Shown: one piece after another, positions 9,632 through 21,700 of the stretch
Layout of the letters: each line of letters opens with the position of its first letter
How positions within the stretch are numbered: the stretch's first letter is position 1
NCBI GenBank assembly: GCA_947044365.1
Contig: OX345642.1
Location: 6,363,507 to 6,427,506, forward strand
Source: Petrosia ficiformis
Lineage: Eukaryota; Porifera; Demospongiae; Haplosclerida; Petrosiidae
Reading direction: 5' to 3'
Length of the DNA: 64,000 nt
Translations under genes and position numbers: made by a program
Notes under the pieces: model-generated
What the model was told of the DNA's origin: nothing
Databases searched by the model: none
Seen by the model: only the letters and a program-made list of their open reading frames with translations

Positions 9632-11151
9632 TCACTCAACTGATATGTCTGTTGGATTAAAGTTAAATATTTCATTATCAGATCCAGACAAATCCACTAA
9701 GCCTAGACATATTTTCGATCCAGTTTTATTGTACTGCACAAACTGACTATCATTCATGAGAGACGTTGACGTTGGGCTTGAGGCATCATCTCTCATCGAC
9801 TGATGAAATTCAGGATCAACTTGAAACCGGTTTAAAGAATGTAGTTGAAATTCAGGACCAACTTGAAACTGGTTTAAAGAATCTTCCTCCCAACATTGAT
9901 CACTGTGCTACATAAACATTATGATGGATAATAATTAAAGGTCTGAGAATCAGAGAGGTCAAATTCACTAAATAGTACTACACCGTGGTTAGCACAAAAA
10001 CACCCAGTTTCAGAAGCAGAGATAAATTTAAGATATCAAAAATATTCCCTACTTCATAAATTCATAGTGGGGGGTATACATCCATTTTTGTAAAATATGG
10101 ACAATCTCCAGTATTAGTAAATATTATAGATAGAAATATATGTCCAAAGAGTCAGCACAAGAATCAGCAGATAACATGAGAACTATGGATTTTACTTTTA
10201 AAAAGCATTTTGAAGTTAATAATGTGTGCACTACTTGTTATATTACTCACAAATTGTAAAACAACATCACTATTTTCACAATGCCAGTGATAACCCCGAA
10301 GATCTGACCGGCCTGGATTAAGTTCATAAAAGAGAACTATGATGTTATATCTTACAAATTTCGCCTTCCATTCAACTGCAAAAGAATAATTAGTTCACAT
10401 TCATGATGATCTCAAAATTAGGTTGTGATGACTGTATATGTAATACTTTAACGTCATAACATTAATTACATGCTCAATAATGAAGTAATGATTGGAATTT
10501 GACATACACAAAAAAAGAACATGTATATGAAAATGGTGCTGGTAAAAAAGATTGCTGGTCATTTCAAACTAACAGTTTTGTGAGATCAAGGTGAATGTGA
10601 ATGACTTTTACAATCAATCATTCACACACTCTTCATCCCATCCATACACTACCAGCAATGTAATATTATTTTCCAGTTATATATTCATCAATGCATAGGA
10701 TATGTGAACCATGCATCCCATTCTTACTTTGAGGTCCTGTAGAAAAAGCAAGGAACTCAGGTCCTTCATGTCCAATATAATCTTGTGAATCAGACTCTGA
10801 TCGAATCATAACTGGAATCTATGGTTTTAGTACAATAATGATCACTTATTTACAATATAATTGTTTGCAAAAGAATTCTACATTTATTTATACTAGTATT
10901 TATTATTATTATACCTCTGCTGTAGTAGACTAACAATTTAGTTAACAGAAATTCTCAAGTCGTAACTAAACTGAAACTTTAATTTTCATTGTTTTGCATT
11001 TGATGTAGTTTATGATGAAATATCATAACTACTTAGATACTAATACTAATTCAACGTTGAATTTGTTAATACACTATTATTTTGTATAGTATTATATAAT
11101 ACATTGTAATACCATAATAATACCACTTACATTCTCATTTCGATCTGCCAT
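9632..11151 (-). CDS. Small-protein family, copy C (170 aa, four exons)
   Basis: Exons in transcript order: 11131-11151 (ATG at 11149-11151, MADRNEN), 10728-10818, 10251-10375 and 9632-9907 (TGA stop). Phases 0, 1, 0 as in copy B; total 513 bases, 170 codons plus stop. Exon 2 contains IRSESDSQDYIGHEGPEFLA, exon 3 EWKAKFVRYNIIVLFYEL and GYHWHCENSDVVLQF, exon 4 a short internal duplication (SLNQFQVGPEF / SLNRFQVDPEF) and ends NFNPTDISVE. The terminal exon is longer than in copy B because of that duplication and an inserted Ser-rich stretch. Function unknown. Introns contain a MITE (10394-10602). The region 10552-11110 is also present inverted at 11345-11855. Confidence 0.65.
10394..10602. mobile_element. 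MITE with TTCACATTCACCTTGACCTCA-type termini
   Basis: Ends are TTCACATTCATGATGATCTC and AGATCAAGGTGAATGTGAA, inverted. Inside is the family hallmark TTTAACGTCATAA...AATAATGAAGTAATG. Other members lie at about 30353-30560, 44085-44300, 54731-54970 and 62083-62180; all non-coding. Confidence 0.6.
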
Positions 11152-11344
11152 TCTCACTTTTGATGACTGTCTATCTTGCAATGATGTCAGTGACCTTTCA
11201 TATACCAAATGTCTATGCTATAATTATATTCATAACTATACACATAGGACTATCTATCTTGTGATGATGTCAGTGTATCAGTGACCCTTTTATACAAAAT
11301 GTAGGTGTAGCCAGTCATAGTATACTCATAATTCCGTGGAATTT

Positions 11345-11855
11345 GTCATGTCATTAACAAATTCAATGTTCAATTATTATCTAATTAGTTACAATATTTC
11401 ATCATAAACTAGACTCTACATCAAATGCAAACAATGAGAATAAATTGTTTAAAATTTGAGAACTCTGTTTAAACTAAATTGTTAGTCTATTATATACAGC
11501 ATGTAATAAATACTAGTATAAATAACTTAATGTAGAATTCTTATGTAAACATAATTATATATTTTTTTCACTAAAATTGTAAATAAATTCATGTGATCAT
11601 TATTGTACTATAACCATAGATTTCAGTTACAATTCGATCAGAGTCTGATCCACAAGTTTATATTGGATATAAAGCATCTGAGTTCGGTGCTGATTCTACA
11701 GAAAATAAGAATGGGTGCTGCATGGTTCATGCATTGATGAATATATAACTAAAAAATAATATTATATTGCTGGTAGTATATAAATGGATGAGGAGTGTGT
11801 GAAGGTTATTCACATTCACCTTGACCTCACAAAACTGTTAGTTTGGAATGACCAC
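11345..11855 (+). pseudogene. Inverted partial copy E of the small-protein gene (broken donor)
   Basis: The inverted arm of a large palindrome whose other arm is 10552-11110. It carries a plus-strand copy of exon 2 at about 11624-11711: acceptor ACCATAG, then ISVTIRSESDPQVYIGYKAS, but the donor that is GTAAGAATGGG in copy C is ATAAGAATGGG here, so the splice site is lost. No start exon or later exons accompany it. The spacer 11111-11344 holds the first exon and presumed promoter of copy C. Confidence 0.65.
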
Positions 11856-12545
11856 ACTGCAAAAACAAAAACTGTTAAAATAACAAATTTATTCGTCAAT
11901 ACAGTTCAAGGAGCAGTGGAAATTGTAATTTAATTGGTTGCGTAGTCTGTTATGGATATACATGTAATTATAATCCAATAATTGCAGTTTAATATACAAT
12001 GTATCAGGACAAAGATAACTGCCCTTAGTATAGTGTCTTTAATTCGAAGTGTCCTTTATCAGAGATTCTACTTTATAAAATTCAAACTTCGCACTGTAAA
12101 AAAATAAAATAACCAGCAAGGAATAGTGGAAATTGTAATTTAATTGGTCGTGTAGGTTGTTATGTATATACATGTATATATGTGTAATTATGATCCAATA
12201 ATTGTAAATGCAATTTCCTTATCCTGTCTAATAGATGTACCATAAACAGAATAAATATTTTAATTAGGTTTCCAAACCTTCTTTGTATATCTAATATGAG
12301 ATATTAGGCATGATAATTGATTATAATTGGTACATATATATTTTAGTACAAAGTAGCTATGGTGTTAGATGTATGTATCCTGAACAACAACTAATTAAAT
12401 TCTTGCCACTGTACCAACCAATTATGTTTGTCATTTTAACAATTTTATTTTTGTAGTGCAACAATCTTTTTACCAACCCCATTTTCATATAGTTATCCTT
12501 TCTGTTCTTGTATGTAAAATGTCAACCATTACTTCATTATTGAGT
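11856..12545. other. Non-coding, repeat remnants
   Basis: AT-rich. Two related stretches share AAATTGTAATTTAATTGGT at about 11920 and 12128, each followed by TATACATGTA and AATCCAATAATTG, suggesting a local duplication. No coding signal seen. Confidence 0.45.
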
Positions 12546-12546
12546 T

Positions 12547-13560
12547 ACAGTATTATAATGTACATGTACAGAATATTATGTATGTACTATAGTATTATAA
12601 TGTACATGTACAGAATATTATGTATGTACTACAGTATTATAATGTACATGTACAGAATATTATGTATGTACTACAGTATTATAATGTACATGTACAGAAT
12701 ATTATGTATGTATTACAGTATTATAATGTACATGTACATCATGTACATGTACAGAATATTATGTATGTACTACAGTATTATAATGTACTGTACAAAGTAT
12801 TATGTATGTACTACAGTATTATAATGTACATGTACAGAATATTATGTATGTATTACAGTATTATAATGTACATGTACAGAATATTATGTATGTACTACAG
12901 TATTATAATGTACATGTACAGAATATTATGTATGTACTACAGTATTATAATGTACATGTACATGTACAGAATATTATGTATATACTACAGTATTATAATG
13001 TACATGTACAGAATATTATGTATGTATTACAGTATTATAATGTACATGTACATCATGTACATGTACAGAATATTATGTATGTACTACAGTATTATAATGT
13101 ACTGTACAAAGTATTATGTATGTACTACAGTATTATAATGTACATGTACAGAATATTATGTATGTATTACAGTATTATAATGTACATGTACAGAATATTA
13201 TGTATGTACTACAGTATTATAATGTACATGTACAGAATATTATGTATGTACTACAGTATTATAATGTACATGTACATGTACAGAATATTATGTATGTACT
13301 ACAGTATTATAATGTACATGTACAGAATATTATGTATGTATTACAGTATTATAATGTACATGTACATCATGTACATGTACAGAATATTATGTATGTACTA
13401 CAGTATTATAATGTACATGTACAGAATATTATGTATGTATTACAGTATTATAATGTACATGTACAGAATATTATGTATGTACTACAGTATTATAATGTAC
13501 ATGTACAGAATATTATGTATGTACTACAGTATTATAATGTACATGTACAGAATATTATAT
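12547..13560. repeat. 42-bp minisatellite with a higher-order period near 315 bp
   Basis: About 24 units of TGTACATGTACAGAATATTA / TGTATGTACTACAGTATTATAA. Two marker variants, a unit with an inserted CATCATGTACATG and a unit with TGTACTGTACAAAG, recur together about 315 bases apart (for example 12784 and 13099), showing a second level of amplification. Unit length is divisible by three and lacks stops in two frames, which yields frames of up to 267 codons that are not genes. Confidence 0.9.
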
Positions 13561-13979
13561 GATAGTACATATACATGTGCATACATATTATATGGATCTT
13601 TATAATAGTATACACATGTACAATGATAAAATCCAGAGCTTGCAATATAATTAGTAATCAATAATTTAAATAGTAATATAAAATTAATAATTTACCTTTG
13701 CAACTACATTTATTAGCTAACAATAAAATTTGTCTTCTTTAATAATAATTATTATGATACTTTGTAATGCACACCAAATTAGATTTTAGAATAATTAAAT
13801 TTTTGATAATAGATAATAAAAATAATAATATACAATTAAAAAGTAATTATTATTATACAGAAATTTTAATTCATAAAGAACTTTTGGTAGAAAAAATACA
13901 AAATCAGCTGTTATTGAAATTAATACTACCATAACAGAGCTATATACTACAAATCAGCTTAGCTTTTTATATATTCTGT
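13561..13979. other. Presumed 3' UTR/downstream region of the aminotransferase
   Basis: AT-rich, with several AATAAA-like motifs on the minus strand. No other feature seen. Confidence 0.4.
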
Positions 13980-16900
13980 TCAGAGACGACTGTATTTTTT
14001 AAGAAAATTGACATGAAATGTTTCAAATCTATCAAGTAAATCCGCAAGATCAGAAACAGAAGGCAAGACAGTTGTTCTATGAGAGGAAATAAAAAACAAT
14101 AAATATTCATTTTATTTTTAAGTAGTTTGCTTTCTCTAGTTCATTTAAACTAATTACAATTTAAATTTACTATATCAAGAGTGTCTGAAATTTAAACATT
14201 TCATGATGGTGTATACGCTCAGACACACATTGCATCAGGTTTCTCAAAGTCATCAACATTCAGCATTGCCCCACCTCTTCATTACATGAACCCCCGAAAC
14301 CATTGGATTGTAACTCTCTAATAAGAGGCTTGTTAATTAAACGTAGTGCTTTATAAATCTCCATTCATTGTTATATTCAACTGATCAGAGGTTTCACTGT
14401 ACACATCTGCATTGTAGTGTTGTTTTAGTAATGACCACTTTTAGTTAGAGTTATAGCATGAAGGTTTTCTCAAATGCGCTTAGTTTTGGTAAACTAACTA
14501 AAAGTGGCCATTTTTCATTTTAGTTAGCTATATTTAGTGTGATAGACTTGTAATCAGGGCATAAACGAAGGTGATTTTTACACCTTCGAAGGTTTGTTTC
14601 AACTAGAACAAGAAGGTTCACGAAAGTGTAACACTATGAATGTGTTAACGTTGTACCTATACAAGTGTTTATCTAATGGGAGACCTCTTAATTCAGAAGA
14701 TGGCAGATGAGATTCAGTACATTCTGGTTTTGAAAGTCCACACTCTCGTCCATGGTCTCTTCACTCTCAGCCATTATCAATCTCCACGTGACAAATGTAA
14801 TAATTAATATTGCAGCAAATAATTAACCGTGTGTTGATTGCGAACCTTTGTGGAATGGATTCTACCTTCGAAGGTAAGGAATTATAACGAACCTTCGAAT
14901 GTTACCACCTTTGTTTATGCCCTGCTTGTAATATAGTTATAGTTTAGTTAACTAAAAGTCATAATACCTTACTAAAAGGGTTTAGTGTTAACTAAAACAA
15001 CACTAGTATATTGTACTTGTTCCTCTCACCTAAAATGCCAAGTACCAGATTTCTGTCCAAATCCACTACCAGGTACTACACAGACACCTTGTTGTTTCAG
15101 AAACTCCAGACAATAATATGTATCCAAAGTCATATTAGGATCCTCTTTCTACAGGAGATGAGCAAGAGAGTAAGATTATGAAATGTCAAATGGTGAGTTG
15201 TGAACATAGCAAGTGACAGACTCTAAGATATCTAAAATTCAATCATTAGTATACTATCTGTCATGACAGTGATGAGACTGCATGATTGTTAGCCAAAAGT
15301 ACAGGAAGTCAATGAAATTTGGTATTCTGTATGAGTTATTTATTTTTAGGTTCTTGGATACCAAATTTCATCAACCAAAATTATTACGTCACACATATAA
15401 ATATACATGTATATATGTACATGTACACATGTATATATGTACATGTACACATGTATATATGTACATGTACACATGTATATATGTACATATATACATGTAT
15501 ATATGTACATGTACACATGTATATATGTATGTACAACAGTACAAATGTACCTTTGCATCTTCTAATGCTTCCTCTGGTATGTCAATTCTTGGAAAAGCAT
15601 ACATAGCTCCTTGCACTTCATTACAAAACACACCAGGTATTTTATTCAATTTTGTATGAACCATTTGAGCTCTTAATTTCAATGAACTCAGTATTTGCTG
15701 TCTCTCCTATTAACGTAAATGGGTGGATGAATGGGTGGATGAATGGGTGGATGGATGGATGGATGGATGGATGAATGGATGGATGGATGGATAGATGGAT
15801 GGATGGATGGATGGATGGATAGATGGATGGATGGATGGATTGATGGATTGATGATAGGATAATATATTGATGGATGGATGGATGGATAGATAGATAGATG
15901 GATGGATGGATGGATTGATGGATGGATGCACAGATTGATCAGAGAATGGATGGACAAGTAGATGAAAGGATGGATGGATGGATGGATGGATGAATGAATA
16001 GATTATTGATAGACGACAGATACAATGATTAATTCATGTAACGATATCAGAATTCAAACCTCCTCAAACAGATCATATGAAGGATCTCCAGGTTGTGGTG
16101 GACGAACCATGACACCAGTAACAACTTGTCCGACAGCATTAGCACACAAACGAGTCGAGTGTAACTTGTAAATGTGTTCCATAAGTTCAGGACTGAAACC
16201 AATCATCTCCATATAGCCACCTCGTATACCACATCTGAAGAAACACAAGTATTAAATATAGAGCAACTGAAGGTTGCATGACCCTCCCTCCCCTGCTGCA
16301 GATATATACATGCTATAATCATGGATGGGGTGTTTCATGAAACTTTTGTCAGCTTTATAACTTTCGAAATATACATGTTCAAAGTTTCTAACTTGCTTTG
16401 TTGGACAGAGGAGTCTTTAAGACAGCCAGTGATGGAAAACTTGTGCTTTGTTAGATGCAGGAAGAGTCTGGAAGACTGAAAGAAGCCACACCTAGCGGCT
16501 TTCTTGCCCTTTTTGATATCTTCAAGTATAGTGGAGAAAATATTAGTGAGTGCTTGTTCTTGCCACTTCGGAGGAGTGTATACATGCCAAGTATGGAAGT
16601 CCGGGAGTGTCCCGTTTGTGAGGTAGAGCGGAGTAGGACACACAGACAGAAATTTTTCCAAACCATTTACTGTAACCCTCCCGAAGGGGGAGGGTCAATA
16701 AGTGAATAAGAAGAAAGAATTTAGTGTCCTATTCACAGGGAATGGTTTTGGCTAGGGTTGGCTAATAATTCAATATATCATATACATTGCAGTATATTAC
16801 TGTATTGCAATAATCGTATCACATGGTTTTGGTCTGCCAATATTATCACACTGGCAAAATATTATCTTACTCAGTCCTAAGGACTGGTGTAGGTATCACT

Positions 16901-19900
16901 CTAAAATAACTTACTCTCCAAAATATCCTTTGGAAGTAGAATTGAAAGACACAAGTTGGACATCTTTGTACTCTGAACCCATCCCTAAAAGTGTCTTACG
17001 AAATGAACTGAACTTTACTTTTTCCACCCATAAATTCTCCTGATACACTTCATCAGCCAATAACAGTAGCTTGTTTTTGTGACAGAATTGTATTATCTCT
17101 CTGATATTCTCTTCTGGTAAGTATTGACCTGTGGAATGTAAGCATTTGAACAGCCAGTGTAAACCTGGCTCAAAATACGACACAAAGACTTTGCATTGCA
17201 GTGTTTCACAATGCATTTCTGGTTAATTATTTATGTAATAAGCACATGGTTGCTAAAATGTGATTGGTCAAACACAGAGATAGATATTTAGGCATCACCA
17301 ATCAATAACACTTTTGCAATTGCATATTAAACTATCGAATATCAAGCAATTATTAATGGATAACAAATATCTTATTAAAACTACAAGCTTCAGCTGAAAT
17401 ATACAGCTTTGGAGATGTTGACCAAGATCCAAACAGGCAATGAATATACACAAATCAATAACACATTCATCATTATAGGCCGTGTTTCCCTAAGATATAT
17501 TTTAAGGGTAGGGGATGCATTGATGGTACATGACATTTGGTCAAGAATGTTCAATCAACGTTGTAAAACAGCATAACTTTAAACTCAGGAGTGGAGGAGC
17601 AACACTGAAGGATGGGGAAGTGTCATGGTATCACTAATTGGGAGAAACACTATTAAATACGTCTGAACAATGCACCATTATAATTACATAATTGTATTGT
17701 GATCTACTATTGTTTGTAGCCCTGCTATTGTATATTAATAGTCTCCATCTTCTGAGACAGCCAGTATGTCTCATATATCAAAGAGTATATAAGTCACTAC
17801 ATTTTCAGTTGGTTATATGATTGTAAGATTTAAGAGTTTAGAAACTCTTAGTGAAGTTATCACAGTAAGGTAACAAAATTTATTATTGGTATAACGTATA
17901 TCTTTATAAAAAATACCTGTTGGGTTGCCTGGATTAATAACCGCCATTAGTCTTGGTTGACAATGAGATTTAGATTCATCCAGTGCTCTCTGTAGTTCTT
18001 CTACTTTTATACTCCATGCATCATCTTCATCCAAGTAATATTTTATCTGTTAATGAGAATATATAGACAAGAGCTCTGAATGACATTAAACTATAAGTCA
18101 TTGTGAATGTGAACAGACTATAATATTCTCTAGTGTTGTCATAAAACAACACTAGATTATTATAGTATAGTTATAGCATTGTGATTTTTCGAATTTTAGT
18201 TTAGTTATAGTTAATTAACCAAATAATTTAGGGTTTGGGTTTGGGCTTTAGTGCTCATTTATCATTTCAGTAGACTTGTAATTTAGTAGTTAACCAAAAG
18301 TCACAATACCTTACTAAAAAGAATTTTAGTTATAGTAACACTAATATTGTCACACACTCACTGGATGAGCATTCAGTTCAGTAAGTGTAGCTGTATATAA
18401 AGGATATTGAGGTATAGGTATCATCACTCCAGCCTTCTGTTCCTCCATTAGACACAACATTATAGTTGACTGTTGAGAGAATAGTAATAATAATAAATTC
18501 ATTTTGTTTTATTACCATAATGACCACTGTTAGTTATAGCAGAGGTTTTGATACGTTTTGAAACATGGGTCAAATTGGCTTAGTAATGGTTGTGTGTGCA
18601 CCATTGGGAATACATCTTGAGTCAATTAACAAAGAGTTAATCCTGTTAGTGACAATATAATCATAATTAACTGTGTCACTAGCCCAATGAGTGAGCCCTT
18701 GGTTGCCACACACATGCATGCTATAGAATCAACAATAAAAAGTATTATTATTCATACACTACTAGTACATTTAGTTGATACTATTATAATACCCATATCC
18801 CATCAGTAGCTCCATTAATAATTACTATTCATACCCGTATCCCATCAGTGGCTCCATTAATAATTACTATTCATACCCATATCCCATCAGTAGCTCCATT
18901 AATAATTACTATTCATACCCGTATCCCATCAGTGGCTTCATTAATAATTACTATTCATACCCATATCCCATCAGTAGCTCCATTAATATAATTACTATTC
19001 ATACCCGTATCTCATCAGTAGCTCCATTAATAATTACTATTCATACCCATATCCCATCAGTAGCTCCATTAATATAATTACTATTCATACCCGTATCCCA
19101 TCAGTAGCTCCATTAATATAATTACTATTCATACCCGTATCCCATCAGTAGCTCCATTAATAATTACTATTCATACCCATATCCCATCAGTAGCTCCATT
19201 AATATAATTACTATTCATACCCATATCCCATCAGTAGCTCCATTAATAATTACTATTCATACCCATATCCCATCAGTGGCTCCATTAATAATTACTATTC
19301 ATACCCGTATCCCATCAGTGGCTCAATTAATATAATTATTATTCATATGGAGCCACTGATGGGATATGGGTATATACCCATATCCCATCAGTGGCTCCAT
19401 TAATATAATTACTATTCATACCCGTATCCCATCAGTAGCTCCATTAATGAGATAAATATCATCCACATTAGCTTTTATGCCGCCATCTCTTTTAGAAATA
19501 AATTCTTCAACTTGTTTTCTGATTATTGTGATACCTCTCGAGTCAGTATAGGAACCTGGATTTAAATATGTAATTAAGTGTTGTTTAGTGTGACTAGTAT
19601 TGTATTAGAGTCTATGGACTAGTCTCTCAAATTATGTGACTTTCTTTTCTAAAAGTGAACTTCTCCTGCAAAATAATTTTGTTCAAATGACTATACCTGC
19701 TATTCCGCCATTTTGTACAGGAAGTCAATGACATTTGGTATCCACTATCCAGGAAGATTAATCTTCAAATTTCATTGATAATGTGCCATCGATTAAAGGT
19801 AAGTATTTGATCAAAACAATTTTGCAGGCCTTTCCAGAATTAGGTCACATATAGTTGATGAACTAAGCAATAATTATTATTTTGCATTTATAATGATAAT

Positions 19901-21700
19901 AGTAAACTAGTAATTTAAGGTCTAGAACTAGTTTTAATTGTAATTGTCATCCCACCTGGTACAGCGACAAGCCAAGAAAATGGAGCAAACTTCACTTTAT
20001 AAGACTAAAGTCTGTCTAGGCTCTCAAATATAAAAAAAGACTTCCCAATTACTATGGATTCTTTAACCATTGTGGGTAATCCTAATGCTTTGCCTTGTTA
20101 CTATAATAACACAAGGTTTGACCCAAAGGTCAGACAAAGTAGGGTCAAAAAGCATGATCACATCAAAGGCCTAATTGCATTCCTATGACCACATCAAAGG
20201 AATTGAAACCAGGAAAGGAAGACAAGCCACTCCCTTTGCCCCATTGGCTATATAAATCCCTAAACGTTGTGGACAATCCAATGGCAGTATAGACTCATTT
20301 ACTATAACAATACAACAAACTCTGTGTCTAAACCCAGTTCTACTGATACAAGTCTCATTTTTGTACTACAAATGATCTTGGCCTCGACCCCATTCTACTG
20401 ATGCAAGTCTCATTCTTGTGCTACAAATGATCGCTGTCTCAACCCCATTCTACTGATGCAAGTCTCATTCTTGTGCTACAAATGATCGCTATCTCAACCC
20501 CATTCTACTGATGCGAGTCTCATTCTTGTAACTACAAATCACGTCAGTCTCAAGCCCATTATACTAATAATGCATCTCATTCTTGTAGTACAAATGACCT
20601 CAGCCTCAACCCCATTACAAGTCTCATTCTTGTGCTATGTATGGTTTCAAAGTTCTTGGAATATACTCCAATGTCAATAAAGGTCGAGTGAAAATGGACA
20701 GACTTTGTAAGTTAAGAAAATGTACATCACTTACCTAAACTTCCACCTCCAACATCATTGAGTATAGTTCTAGCTATTGTGAGAACATCAGAAGGATAGG
20801 CACCTTTTTCAATGAGAGAAGGGTCAACACAAGCTGCCACTAACTGTCTTGTGAAAGTTAATGGTTGTTGACCCATAGCATGAGAGTCTCCAATATTAGC
20901 AGATAATATACGACTAAATGGATATTTGCCAGAACCCTATAAAAAAAATGAGTACTTGTGATATTAGTAACCCTCACCCACATAGGCAGAGCAGAAAGGC
21001 TACTGTACTTTGTAAGTGTGTCTGCGTATTACCAACATTTTTGAACAAATAATAACATTGACACTTCAATTGAGCTACAAACAGTATTCATATCATACAA
21101 GGATCAAAATACAATTGTCTTGTTTGATGGCTGTTGCTATTGAAGCACTCCTTGAAATTAAGTACAATTGAGGTAGTGGCTAATGCAACATTGAGCACAA
21201 TGAGGAGGTCGACTTTGGAATGTAATCAATATTGCATGATTATGGTATAATTAATTTTATTACATGCTGACATGGTAAGTTGAACTGTTCAACCTACTGA
21301 GTCAGTCCAATCGCACTTCACTCATGTAGTAAGGGTTCTGCATCTCAGGTGCTTTATTATGTGGAAATTCACAATCATGATAAAAATATAAAACCGTACA
21401 TTGCCAATCATAGGAGCCCTACAATGCACTTGTTTCAGTCCTAACACACATAATTACCTTTTCTAATTCTCCCTTTATTTTCATAGCCTCCAGAGGTACC
21501 GTGCCACGCACAGCATACTCCATATCTCTCACACAAGCATTCATATTTTCCACCGTTAAAGATCGAGACGAATAACGTCTTCCGGACACCTGAGATCTCT
21601 CTGTCACACATCTTCCATCGATCACTAGTGTTCTTGCTGAAATTATACACCTAGCGTTACGCCATAGAGACAAAAAGCCTTTTCTACACGCAATAGCCAT
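13980..21700 (-). CDS. GPT: Alanine aminotransferase (10 exons, 525 aa)
   Basis: PLP enzyme that interconverts alanine + 2-oxoglutarate with pyruvate + glutamate. Exons in transcript order: 21458-21700, 20735-20936, 19422-19555, 18362-18469, 17917-18046, 16915-17128, 16060-16234, 15551-15706, 15030-15148, 13980-14076; total 1578 bases, all phases agree, TGA at 13980-13982. Length equals the usual 500-525 of the family. Visible motifs: [33 protein letters not shown] (residues 267-273), ADEVYQ (Asp298), [14 protein letters not shown] with the PLP lysine at about residue 339, [24 protein letters not shown]. The first 45 residues are Arg/Ser-rich with almost no acidic residue, which suggests mitochondrial import (ALT2-like). 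It faces the gene at 21998 head to head. Intron 3 begins with a large tandem array of its own splice donor (18790-19441). Confidence 0.96.
14416..15003. mobile_element. MITE with TAGTGTTGTTTTAGT termini, in GPT intron 9
   Basis: Inverted termini TAGTGTTGTTTTAGT and AACTAAAACAACACTA. Subterminal motifs ACCACTTTTAGTTA and CTTACTAAAAGGGTTTAGTG recur at other sites in the window. It is interrupted by a second element at 14555-14924. Non-coding. Confidence 0.7.
14555..14924. mobile_element. hAT-like MITE nested in another MITE, with 8-bp target duplication
   Basis: 370 bp. Inverted termini CAGGGCATAAACGAAGGTG and CACCTTTGTTTATGCCCTG. Flanked on both sides by the identical octamer CTTGTAAT (14547-14554 and 14925-14932). 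An 8-bp target duplication with a CAGGG-type end is the signature of hAT transposons. Subterminal CACCTTCGAAGGT palindromes occur near both ends. No transposase. Confidence 0.85.
15300..15375. mobile_element. Small hairpin MITE (GTACAGGAAGTCAATGAAATTT family)
   Basis: GTCAATGAAATTTGGTA faces its complement TACCAAATTTCATCAAC. Related copies at 19712-19785, 30000-30100 (the clearest hairpin, ending GTCCTGTACAGAATTATGGA) and 46308-46410. Confidence 0.6.
15400..15535. repeat. ACATGTATATATGTACATGTAC microsatellite
   Basis: Perfectly palindromic TACATG-based array in GPT intron 8, immediately next to the donor of exon 15551-15706. The frames it opens in all directions are artefacts. Confidence 0.85.
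15717..16015. repeat. (GGAT)n microsatellite
   Basis: Tetranucleotide array GGATGGATGGAT with GAAT and GATA variants, in GPT intron 7. A similar array is at 47745-47940. Confidence 0.9.
16272..16700. mobile_element. MITE with GACCCTCCC termini in GPT intron 6
   Basis: Left end TGCATGACCCTCCCTCCCC; right end GGGGGAGGGTCAATAAG, inverted. A relative of the right part lies at about 34675-34748 (CAAACCATTCAAAGTAACCC). The 109-codon minus frame inside it (16335-16661) has no counterpart that I recognise. Confidence 0.5.
17484..17655. mobile_element. Possible short MITE in GPT intron 5
   Basis: Short inverted ends GTGTTTCCCTAA and TTGGGAGAAACAC. Non-coding. Confidence 0.4.
18548..18725. mobile_element. 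Dispersed repeat (CCATTGGGAATACAT family)
   Basis: Shares CCATTGGGAATACAT and TCAATTAACAAAGAGTTAAT with the internal part of the element at 49325-49788, and is related in inverse orientation to 47560-47690. Located in GPT intron 3. Confidence 0.55.
18790..19441 (-). repeat. Tandem array of a duplicated exon end plus 5' splice donor (GPT exon 3)
   Basis: About 14 units of 42 or 44 bp. Each unit contains, on the minus strand, the last coding bases of exon 3 (encoding NGATDGIR) followed by the donor GTATGAATAG and the start of the intron. Some units differ at one base (ATACGG or ATATGG). One unit near 19344-19375 is inverted. The real exon end is 19422. If a downstream copy were used as donor, the frame reads GTA TGA and stops at once. 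Confidence 0.9.
20340..20640. repeat. Minisatellite of about 56 bp in GPT intron 2
   Basis: Five imperfect units with GTCTCATTCTTGTGCTACAA and CAACCCCATTCTACTGATG. Confidence 0.85.

Noticed and set aside
12456..13605. Open frames of 122-267 codons rich in Tyr, Met, Ile and Val
   Set aside because: They are translations of a 42-bp minisatellite whose period is divisible by three; several frames are open at once.
16335..16661. 108-codon minus-strand frame in a GPT intron
   Set aside because: It lies wholly within a MITE with inverted GACCCTCCC ends and has no recognisable domain.
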